Shown here in pieces: positions 17,341-25,068 of a DNA stretch of 64,000 nt. The number at the start of each line of letters is the position of its first letter. Positions within the stretch are counted from its first letter, which is position 1. The notes below the pieces were generated by a model. The model was not told the origin of the DNA. It searched no databases and worked only from the letters and a program-made list of their open reading frames with translations. Both the position numbers and the translations under genes were made by a program. Origin of the DNA: Bradyrhizobium sp. CB2312 (GTDB lineage: Bacteria > Pseudomonadota > Alphaproteobacteria > Rhizobiales > Xanthobacteraceae); the NCBI RefSeq assembly GCF_029714425.1, contig NZ_CP121668.1:8825501-8889500 (forward strand), given 5' to 3'.

Positions 17341-18297
17341 ATGTCCGTGACTACCCTCTCCTCCCCCGCACTGGCGCAGCGGCAGCCGAACTGGGTCGTG
17401 CGGCTGTTCGATTACAAGCCGTTCCTGATCGCGATGTGCCTTGCACCGGCGCTCGGGCTGCTCGCGGTGTTCCTGACCTATCCGCTTGGCCTTGGCATCT
17501 GGCTCGCCTTCACCGACACCACGATCGGACGGCGCGGCATCTTCGTCGGTCTGGAGAACTTCCAGTATCTGCTGACCGATCCCCTGTGGTGGAACGCGGT
17601 GTTCTACAGCGTGTTCTACACGGCGGTCGCGACCTTCGGGAAGTTCGCGCTCGGCTTCTGGCTCGCGCTGCTGCTCAATAATCATTTTCCGTTCAAAAGC
17701 CTCTTGCGCGCCATCGTGCTCCTGCCCTGGATCGTGCCGACGGTGCTGTCGGCGCTGGCGTTCTGGTGGATCTACGATCCGCAATTCTCGATCATCTCCT
17801 ATCTGCTGGTCGACGTGTTGCACTGGCGATCGAGCAATATCGACTTCCTCGGCTCGCCCTGGCCGGCGCGGTTCTCGCTGATCGCCGCCAACATCTGGCG
17901 CGGCATTCCCTTCGTCGCGATCTCGCTGCTGGCGGGCCTGCAGACCATCTCGCCCTCGTTGTACGAAGCCGCGATGCTGGATGGCGCCAGCGCCTGGCAG
18001 CGCTTCCGCTACATCACCTTCCCGATGATGATGCCGATCCTCGCCATCGTCATGACCTTCTCGATCATCTTCACATTCACCGACTTCCAGCTGGTCTATG
18101 CCATCACCCGCGGCGGGCCCGTCAACTCGACCCATCTGCTCGCGACGCTGGCGTTCCAGCGCGGCATCGCCGGCGGCGAGCTCGGCGAAGGCGCCGCGAT
18201 CGCGGTATCGATGATCCCGTTCCTGGTGTTCGCGACAGTGTTCTCCTATTTCGGCCTGGCGCGCCGCAAATGGCAGCAGGGAGAGAGCAATGACTGA
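17341..18297 (+). CDS. ABC transporter permease, CUT1/MalF-like
   Basis: 318 residues with six membrane segments. The inner-membrane transport signature EAAMLDGASAWQRFRYITFP marks the cytoplasmic EAA loop that contacts the ATPase. The start is supported by aggacaacgccctg upstream. It forms a heterodimeric channel with the product of the overlapping gene at 18290 and imports the solute captured by the Tat-exported binding protein. No ATPase gene is present in this cluster, so a shared MsmK/UgpC-type ATPase elsewhere would be needed. Confidence 0.92.
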   Translation: MSVTTLSSPALAQRQPNWVVRLFDYKPFLIAMCLAPALGLLAVFLTYPLGLGIWLAFTDTTIGRRGIFVGLENFQYLLTDPLWWNAVFYSVFYTAVATFGKFALGFWLALLLNNHFPFKSLLRAIVLLPWIVPTVLSALAFWWIYDPQFSIISYLLVDVLHWRSSNIDFLGSPWPARFSLIAANIWRGIPFVAISLLAGLQTISPSLYEAAMLDGASAWQRFRYITFPMMMPILAIVMTFSIIFTFTDFQLVYAITRGGPVNSTHLLATLAFQRGIAGGELGEGAAIAVSMIPFLVFATVFSYFGLARRKWQQGESND

Positions 18298-19186
18298 CAC
18301 CGTCGCGCAAGGCTCTGCCGTCGCCAAGGCCGCTCCCGACACCATGGCCTGGGATTCCGGGCTGCGGCGGCTGATGATGATCTACCTGCCGCTCGGCTGC
18401 TTCGTGCTGATCCTGCTGTTTCCGTTCTACTGGATGGCGATCACCTCGTTCAAGCCGAACGCGGAGCTGCTCAACTACAAGGACCATAATCCGTTCTGGA
18501 TCTCCTCGCCGACGCTAGCGCACATCAAGCATCTGCTGTTCGACACCTCCTATCCGCGCTGGCTGAAGACGACGATGCTGGTCGCGATCGGCTCGACCAC
18601 GCTGTCGCTGCTCGCGAGCACGCTGGCGGCCTATGCCATCGAGCGGCTGCGCTTCCGCGGCAGTCCTTATGTGGGACTCGGCATCTATCTCGCGTACCTC
18701 GTGCCGCCGTCGATCCTGTTCATTCCGCTGGCCACCGTCGTGGTGCAGTTCGGCCTGTTCGACTCGCCGCTTGCCCTGATCCTGGTCTATCCGACCTTCC
18801 TGGTGCCGTTCTGCACCTGGCTCCTGATCGGCTATTTCAAGTCGATCCCCTACGAGCTCGAGGAATGCGCGCTGGTCGACGGCGCGACGCGGCTGCAGAT
18901 CCTGCGCCGGATCACGCTGCCGCTTGCGGTGCCCGGCCTGATCTCGGCCGGCATCTTCTCCTTCACGCTGTCCTGGAACGAGTTCATCTACGCGCTCGCC
19001 TTCATCCAGAGCGGCGCCAACAAGACCGTTCCGGTCGCGATCCTGACCGAGCTCGTTACCGGCGACGTCTACCAATGGGGTGCGCTGATGGCGGGCTCGC
19101 TGCTCGGCTCGCTGCCGGTCGCGATCTTCTACTCGCTGTTCGTGGACTATTACGTGTCGTCGCTGACCGGCGCGGTCAAGGAGTAG
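18290..19186 (+). CDS. ABC transporter permease, CUT1/MalG-like
   Basis: 298 residues with six membrane segments and the EAA-loop sequence EECALVDGATRLQILRRITLP. It overlaps the previous permease by eight bases, so the two are translationally coupled and form the channel pair. The C-terminal end (VDYYVSSLTGAVKE) is typical of the MalG branch. The next gene, a Tat-exported hydrolase, starts 131 bases further on and may or may not belong to the same transcript. Confidence 0.92.
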   Translation: MTDTVAQGSAVAKAAPDTMAWDSGLRRLMMIYLPLGCFVLILLFPFYWMAITSFKPNAELLNYKDHNPFWISSPTLAHIKHLLFDTSYPRWLKTTMLVAIGSTTLSLLASTLAAYAIERLRFRGSPYVGLGIYLAYLVPPSILFIPLATVVVQFGLFDSPLALILVYPTFLVPFCTWLLIGYFKSIPYELEECALVDGATRLQILRRITLPLAVPGLISAGIFSFTLSWNEFIYALAFIQSGANKTVPVAILTELVTGDVYQWGALMAGSLLGSLPVAIFYSLFVDYYVSSLTGAVKE

Positions 19187-19317
19187 CAGCGTCCGCGCGA
19201 CCACGGCTTATCGTGCTATCGTGGTAGATCGCTTGCCTTCTTTGGTGCTACCACCCGTCCCTGCGGCCGGTTCGATCGTTGGCGCCGCCAATAAGCATCG
19301 AAGAAAGCGAGCATTGC

Positions 19318-20286
19318 ATGGGATCGCCAGAACTCCCTTCGTTGTCCCGACGGGGCTTTTGTCTGTGCTGCGTCGGCGGCGCCTTTGCCGCGACAACGGG
19401 TTGGCTCACGCCGCGACAGGCCTTCGCAGAGGCGCGCGGCCTCGTCAGCCTGATCAAGGACAGTGCGGCAACGTCCCCGATCACGACCTACAAGCTGCGC
19501 AACAATATCAGTGTGCTGGAAGGATCCGGCGGCAACATCGCCGTCCTCACGGGACCTGACGGCAAGCTTCTGGTCGACGCCGGCATCGGCGTCTCGCGCC
19601 CTCAGCTCACCAAGGCGATGGCCGAGCTCGGCAAGGAGCCGATCGCGCACCTCATCAATACGCACTGGCACTTCGACCATGCCGACGGCAATGAATGGCT
19701 GCAGGCGGCCGGCGCCAAGATCATTGCGCACGAAAATACCCGCAAGCACCTCTCCGTCGTTCAGCGGGTCGAGGACTGGGACTATAACTTCCTCGCCCTG
19801 CCCGCCAGCGCCGTCCCGGCCCAGGTGTTCGCCAAGGAGCATGATCTCAAGGTCAACGGCGCATCGATTGCGATGAGGTACTACGGGCCGGCACATACCG
19901 ACGGCGACATTTCGGTGATGTTTACCGAGGCCAACGTCCTTCATGTCGGCGACACCTACTGGAACGGCATCTATCCGTTCATCGACTATTCGACCGGCGG
20001 CAGCATCAACGGCATGATCGCGGCGTCGGATGCCAATCTGGCGGCGGCCAACAACGACACCATCATCATTCCCGGTCACGGCAAGCCCGTCAGCAACAAG
20101 GCGGAGCTGCAGGCATTCCGCGACATGCTGGTCGCGATCAGGGACAATGTCGGCAATCTCAAGAAGCAGGGAAAGTCGCGCGACGAGATTGTTGCTGCCA
20201 AGCCCACGGCCGCATTCGATGCGAAATTTGGGCAGTTCCTCGTCGATCCCGGCTACTTCACCAGGCTGGTCTATGAGGGCGTGTGA
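19318..20286 (+). CDS. Tat-exported metallo-beta-lactamase-fold hydrolase
   Basis: 322 residues from the ATG at 19318. The N-terminal LSRRGFCLCCVGGAFAATTG is a twin-arginine-type signal with unusual cysteines. The mature domain has the zinc ligands NTHWHFDHADG (HxHxDH), GPAHTDGD, HVGDTYWNG and IIPGHG, the pattern of a periplasmic MBL-fold hydrolase related to quinoprotein-relay or thiol-hydrolase types; the substrate is unknown. An upstream in-frame ATG at 19279 would put 13 extra residues before the signal and is less likely. A hairpin with a short T run follows the stop. Confidence 0.88.
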   Translation: MGSPELPSLSRRGFCLCCVGGAFAATTGWLTPRQAFAEARGLVSLIKDSAATSPITTYKLRNNISVLEGSGGNIAVLTGPDGKLLVDAGIGVSRPQLTKAMAELGKEPIAHLINTHWHFDHADGNEWLQAAGAKIIAHENTRKHLSVVQRVEDWDYNFLALPASAVPAQVFAKEHDLKVNGASIAMRYYGPAHTDGDISVMFTEANVLHVGDTYWNGIYPFIDYSTGGSINGMIAASDANLAAANNDTIIIPGHGKPVSNKAELQAFRDMLVAIRDNVGNLKKQGKSRDEIVAAKPTAAFDAKFGQFLVDPGYFTRLVYEGV

Positions 20287-20339
20287 TGCCGGCTGCAGCG
20301 CTTGCGATGCGCTGCGACTCACCCGCGCGGTAAGGGAGT

Positions 20340-20369
20340 AACCGGGCCCTGCGGCCATTCGCCCGGTTT
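20340..20369 (+). terminator. Probable terminator after the MBL-fold gene
   Basis: Stem AACCGGGC / GCCCGGTT with a 13-base loop followed by a short T tract (ttt). It lies 54 bases after the stop and before the next gene, whose own start is at 20427. Confidence 0.5.
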
Positions 20370-20426
20370 CACAAAACTGCAACACGCAATCCGCATAAGG
20401 CGTCGTCCGCTTAACAGGAGACGCAC

Positions 20427-21782
20427 ATGCGCGCGACTTTTCTTGCCACCGTCGCAACGATCATTCTCACAGGGAGCACCGCGCTCGCGCAGAGCGAGGG
20501 CGAATTCCCGGCCAAGCTCGCCGGCCACGTGGTGATGCCGGCCGCCACCTACATCGACGCGCCGGCCGACGCGCCCGCCGATCTCAAGACCTCCGGCAAG
20601 TACACCACCGGCAAGCGCGTCGACGCGCTCGGCACCGTGATGGGCAAGTCCTATGAGCGTCCGACCGGCGTCTCGCTGCCGTTCAAGGGCCAGCCGCTGC
20701 AGGGCCATTCCGGCATCAAGCACATGGCCGACGGCAGCTACTGGGTGATCACCGACAACGGCATGGGCGCGCGCGCCAACTCGCCGGACTCGATGCTGTA
20801 CCTGAACCGCTATAAGATGGATTGGGCCAGCGGCAAGATCGAGCGCCAGGAGACGGTCTTCCTGCACGATCCCGACAAGAAGGTCCCCTTCCGCATCGTG
20901 CACGAGGACACCCAGAAGCGCTACCTGACCGGCTCCGACTTCGACACCGAAGGTTTCCAGATCATCGGCGACGTCTTCTGGATCGGCGACGAGTTCGGCC
21001 CCTACATCCTGAAGGCCGACAAATCAGGCAAGATCCTCGCCGTGTTCGAGACGGTTGCCGACGGCAAGCCGGTACGCTCGCCTGACAATTGGGCGGTGGC
21101 AACGCCGGGCGCGCCGGGCCAGACCTACACCAACGTCAATCTGCGCCGCTCCAAGGGCTATGAGGGCTTTGCCGCCTCGAAGGACGGCAAGTTCCTCTAC
21201 GGCCTGCTCGAGGGACCGCTGTGGGATGCCGAGAAGAAGGACTGGGAGAAGGTCGACGGCAAGGAAGCCTCCCGCATCCTCGAATTCGACGTCGCCGCCG
21301 AAAAATTCACCGGCCGCTATTGGCAGTATGTGTTCGAGCAGAACGGCAACGCCATCGGCGACTTCAACATGATCGACCCGACGGCCGGCCTGATCATCGA
21401 GCGCGACAATGGCGAAGGCACCGCCGACAAGGCCTGCCCGCAAGGCCAGCGCGGCGAGAACTGCTTCCCTGACATCGCCAAGTTCAAGCGCGTCTACAAG
21501 ATCGAGCTCTCGGACGCCAATGTCGGCAAGCCCGTGCGCAAGATCGGCTATATCGACCTCTTGAAGATCCAGGACCCCGACAAGAAGGCGCGGAAGCCGC
21601 TCAACGACGGCGTCTACACCTTCCCGTTTTTCACCATCGAGAACGTCGATCGCGTCGACGACACCCACATCATCGTCGGCAACGACAACAATTTGCCGTT
21701 CTCCTCCAGCCGCGATCCCAACAAGGCCGACGACGACGAGTTCATGCTGCTCGAAGTCGCGGATTTCCTGAAGGCGAAGTAA
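20427..21782 (+). CDS. Phytase-like esterase-domain protein, secreted
   Basis: 451 residues with a signal peptide (LATVATIILTGSTALAQ). The mature part follows the phytase-like (PF13449-type) pattern of a beta-propeller: GHSGIKHMADGSYWVITDNGMGARANS, FWIGDEFGPYIL, GYEGFAASKDGKFLYGLLEG and HIIVGNDNNLPFSSSR. Such proteins are periplasmic or secreted and are annotated as esterase/phytase-like; the real substrate is unknown. aacaggagac is a strong ribosome site. It stands alone between a terminator and a repeat element. Confidence 0.88.
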   Translation: MRATFLATVATIILTGSTALAQSEGEFPAKLAGHVVMPAATYIDAPADAPADLKTSGKYTTGKRVDALGTVMGKSYERPTGVSLPFKGQPLQGHSGIKHMADGSYWVITDNGMGARANSPDSMLYLNRYKMDWASGKIERQETVFLHDPDKKVPFRIVHEDTQKRYLTGSDFDTEGFQIIGDVFWIGDEFGPYILKADKSGKILAVFETVADGKPVRSPDNWAVATPGAPGQTYTNVNLRRSKGYEGFAASKDGKFLYGLLEGPLWDAEKKDWEKVDGKEASRILEFDVAAEKFTGRYWQYVFEQNGNAIGDFNMIDPTAGLIIERDNGEGTADKACPQGQRGENCFPDIAKFKRVYKIELSDANVGKPVRKIGYIDLLKIQDPDKKARKPLNDGVYTFPFFTIENVDRVDDTHIIVGNDNNLPFSSSRDPNKADDDEFMLLEVADFLKAK

Positions 21783-21792
21783 GGCGAGGCGC

Positions 21793-22012
21793 TCTCCCCG
21801 TTCTTACGGGGAGAGGGTTGGAACCGACAGCGGCGCCTCACCCTCCGTCATTGCGAGCGCAGCGAAGCAATCCAGACTGTCTCGGCGGAAAGATTCTGGA
21901 TTGCTTTGCTGCGCTCGCAATGACGAGGATAGAATTCCATTCCCGCACTCTCGATGAGTTTGCTGAGACAGCCCCTCACCCCACCCTCTCCCCGTAAGAA
22001 CGGGGAGATGGA
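21793..22012. repeat. Large inverted-repeat intergenic element, copy 2, with nested repeat
   Basis: The left end CTCTCCCCGTTCTTACGGGG and the right end CCCCGTAAGAACGGGGAGAT are inverted copies. The interior contains a complete copy of the cgtcattgcgag palindrome at 21846-21925, so one repeat sits within another. It lies between the convergent esterase and tonB genes. Confidence 0.8.
21846..21925. repeat. Palindromic repeat cgtcattgcgagc ... tcgcaatgacg, copy 2 (nested)
   Basis: Inverted ends cgtcattgcgagcgcagcga and gctgcgctcgcaatgacg, with gaagcaatccaga / tctggattgctt inside. It is related to 17190-17306 and 41320-41406 and located inside the larger element at 21793-22012. Confidence 0.85.
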
Positions 22013-22026
22013 GTGAGACAGCGTCG

Positions 22027-22857
22027 TCACCTCACCGTAAATTCCACCGGGATCGAAAAGCTCATCGCGCCGTTCTTGATCTCCTCGGGGATCGGCGGAA
22101 ACGGCGAGGCCTGGCGGACCATCGACATCGCCTGGGCATCGAACGCGGCAACGCCGGACGAGCCGCCGAGACGGCTCGATGTCACCTGCCCGCTGCGGCC
22201 GACGGTGAAGCTGAGCCTTGCGACGCCGCGCTGGCCGTTGCCGCCGGACGGGTAGGAGTGGAAGCGCATCAGATGCGCGCGGACGCGTTGATTGTAGGAC
22301 GCGATGGCTGAAGCGACTGCGCCGGCGCTCATGGCCGATGCCATCGGCGCCGCGCGCGCGGCGCGCGGCGGGGCGCTGGTGCGCGGCGCAGGCGTTGCGT
22401 CCGACGGTTTCTTCGCCTCGCGGCGGACCACCTTGGGCTTCTCGGGCGCTGGCTTTTCGACCGGCACGATCTTCGCCGGCTCGGGCCTCGCCGGTGTCGG
22501 CTCGAGCTTCTGCTCCGGCGGCGCCACCACATCCGGCTTCTCCTGCGGCGGTGTCGGCGCAAGCATCTCCTCGACGGTCTGCTGCTGCACCGGCTCCGGC
22601 GGCGAGGCGTCGGCCTGCTCCATGACAGGTCCAGGCGCGATATCGAGCGCCGTCGACTGCGGCGCCGAGGTCTCCGGTGTCATGTCGATCATGATGGCCG
22701 GCAGGCTGACGCCCTGCTCCGGCTGCGACTTGATCCAGTTCATCGCGAGCAACGCAGCGGCAATATGCAGCGCTACCATGACCGCCGCCGAGACGCCCCA
22801 CCGCGCGGTTTCGCGCTCATGAAGCGGCTCGTGCAGGGCGAAGGCGTTGGCCGTCAT
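22027..22857 (-). CDS. tonB: TonB energy transducer of the heme uptake system
   Basis: 276 residues. One N-terminal membrane anchor (residues ~22-42, VSAAVMVALHIAAALLAMNW) is followed by a long Pro/Glu/Lys-rich periplasmic spacer (EKPAPEKPKVVRREAKKP) and a C-terminal TonB domain (GVARLSFTVGRSGQVTSSRL, IPVEFTVR). It transmits proton-motive energy from ExbBD to the outer-membrane receptor. It overlaps exbD (ATGA) and is the last gene of the minus-strand hmuR-hmuQ-hutX-exbB-exbD-tonB series. Confidence 0.93.
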   Translation of the reverse strand: MTANAFALHEPLHERETARWGVSAAVMVALHIAAALLAMNWIKSQPEQGVSLPAIMIDMTPETSAPQSTALDIAPGPVMEQADASPPEPVQQQTVEEMLAPTPPQEKPDVVAPPEQKLEPTPARPEPAKIVPVEKPAPEKPKVVRREAKKPSDATPAPRTSAPPRAARAAPMASAMSAGAVASAIASYNQRVRAHLMRFHSYPSGGNGQRGVARLSFTVGRSGQVTSSRLGGSSGVAAFDAQAMSMVRQASPFPPIPEEIKNGAMSFSIPVEFTVR

Positions 22858-23303
22858 CAGCTGCGCCCGTCGAGGCCGACGAGGGCGACCTTGAGATAGC
22901 CGGCATTGCGCAACGTGTTCATCACCTCCATCAGGTCGCCGTAGCTCACCGCCTTGTCGGCGCGCAGATAAATGCGCTCGTCCTTGCGGCCCTTGGTGGC
23001 GGCATCGAGTGCCGCGGCGAGACCATCGCGCGCCATGGTGTCCTCGCCGACGGCGACGGTCAGATCCGGCTTCACCGTGACGAAGGTCGGCTTGTCCGGC
23101 CGCGGAGCTGGCTCGGCGGCGGTCGCCGGCAGCTCGACGCCGATATCGACAGTGGCGAGCGGGGCTGCCACCATGAAGATGATCAAGAGCACCAGCATCA
23201 CGTCGATGAACGGCGTGACGTTGATCTCATGGGTGACGTCGAGATCGTCGGGGTCGCCGCGCCTCAGCGGCGATCCGGTGCGTGCACCGAGCTTGGAAGC
23301 CAT
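22857..23303 (-). CDS. exbD: ExbD biopolymer transport protein
   Basis: 148 residues. The single membrane helix contains the functional Asp (HEINVTPFIDVMLVLLIIFM, Asp in PFIDV), followed by a periplasmic domain ending GYLKVALVGLDGRS. With ExbB it forms the proton channel that drives TonB. It starts four bases after exbB stops and overlaps tonB by one base plus a shared ATGA, so translation is coupled. Confidence 0.95.
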   Translation of the reverse strand: MASKLGARTGSPLRRGDPDDLDVTHEINVTPFIDVMLVLLIIFMVAAPLATVDIGVELPATAAEPAPRPDKPTFVTVKPDLTVAVGEDTMARDGLAAALDAATKGRKDERIYLRADKAVSYGDLMEVMNTLRNAGYLKVALVGLDGRS

Positions 23304-23306
23304 GGC

Positions 23307-24083
<777 letters not shown>

Positions 24084-24109
24084 CCTGATCTCCCGTCGAT
24101 AGAAAGTGG

Positions 24110-24613
24110 CTACGCGGCGATGCGGTCCGCAAGCTGCCGGAAGCGCGCCAGCTGATCGCTGCGCAGCGCCCGGGTCTCGTCGCGGCCGACGAACACCTTG
24201 AACATGATGCCGCCGTCGGCATCGACGAAGGCAATGAAGGCGGACGTCTTGCCCATGAAGGGACGCTCTACGAATACAACGGCCGCGCAACGCTCGTCGC
24301 GGAGATGGCCGTGCAGTCCCTTCGGCTGCATCAGGTTGAAATAGCCGCGGCCGATCTCGCCCGCGGGAATGCTGCCCGTGAACTCGAAGATCGCATCATC
24401 CGTGTGGACGATCAGCGTGACCTCGCCCCACTCCGCGATGTCCTGCATGGCGGCGGCGAAATGCTCGCCGCCGCCGATGCGCACCATGGACGGCGGCAAC
24501 GCCTCGATCACGGCGCGCGGGCTGACCTTGCGCTCGCGTGCGACGTCCTCGATCACCGCGCCGGGATTGTCGGCCATATACGCCTTGAGCTCGGCGAGAT
24601 CGGTACTCAGCAT
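24110..24613 (-). CDS. hutX: HutX/HugX-family cytosolic heme carrier
   Basis: 167 residues. The sequence (VIEDVARERKVSPRAVIEALP, GEVTLIVHTDDAIFEFTGSIP, GYFNLMQPKGLHGHLRDERCAAVVFVERPFMG) matches the HutX/HugX heme-utilisation family, dimeric cytosolic proteins that bind imported heme and hand it on or protect the cell. It lies between the heme-oxygenase-like gene and exbB with gaps of 23 and 26 bases, so it belongs to the same operon. Family assignment is by pattern recognition; heme degradation or transfer activity has not been shown here. Confidence 0.85.
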   Translation of the reverse strand: MLSTDLAELKAYMADNPGAVIEDVARERKVSPRAVIEALPPSMVRIGGGEHFAAAMQDIAEWGEVTLIVHTDDAIFEFTGSIPAGEIGRGYFNLMQPKGLHGHLRDERCAAVVFVERPFMGKTSAFIAFVDADGGIMFKVFVGRDETRALRSDQLARFRQLADRIAA

Positions 24614-24636
24614 GTCCGGCTCCTCTCCCGCGCTAT

Positions 24637-24969
24637 CTAAGCGGCCGCGGCCTTGCGCTCGCTCTGAATCACTTCAAAGCCTTCGAACTTGGGGTGACCA
24701 AGATAGAGGCTCTCGCCGGTCCTGTTGTCGGCGCGGGCATGAGCGCGGCGGAATTCCTCCGAGCGCGTCCAGGCCTCGAAGGCTGCCTTGTCGACCCAGG
24801 TGGTGTGCGACGAATACAGCGTGTGGTCCTCGGCTTCCGGGCCCCTCAACAGATGAAATTCGACGAAGCCCGGCATGTTGCCGAGATAGGATTCGCGGGT
24901 AGCCCAGACGGTCTCGAACGCGGTCTCCGCGCCCTTCTTCACCTGAAACCGGTTCATGGCGATGAACAT
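24637..24969 (-). CDS. hmuQ: IsdG-family heme-degrading monooxygenase (HmuQ/HmuD-like)
   Basis: 110 residues with the ABM fold. The IsdG-type triad positions are occupied: Asn6 (FIAMNRF), Trp67 (FEAWTRSEEF) and His77 (RRAHARADN). It would open imported heme to release iron in the cytoplasm. Bradyrhizobium has two such enzymes, HmuQ and HmuD; the location between hmuR and exbB suggests HmuQ, but sequence alone does not separate the two. AAGGAGAG precedes the ATG. A strong hairpin lies between it and hmuR. Confidence 0.8.
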   Translation of the reverse strand: MFIAMNRFQVKKGAETAFETVWATRESYLGNMPGFVEFHLLRGPEAEDHTLYSSHTTWVDKAAFEAWTRSEEFRRAHARADNRTGESLYLGHPKFEGFEVIQSERKAAAA

Positions 24970-25008
24970 AAAAGTCTCTCCTTCTTCTCAAGACGAAAGT
25001 GCGCCGAA

Positions 25009-25032
25009 GCCGCGCTGGAGCATCAGCGCGGC
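25009..25032 (-). other. Strong hairpin between hmuR and hmuQ
   Basis: Perfect nine-base stem GCCGCGCTG / CAGCGCGGC with a six-base loop, 36 bases after the hmuR stop and ahead of the hmuQ ribosome site. There is no T run, so it is more likely an mRNA-processing/stability element or partial attenuator than a full terminator. Confidence 0.6.
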
Positions 25033-25068
25033 CCGGCGGAAGTTTGTGGTGTTGCGGCGCCCCAGGGC

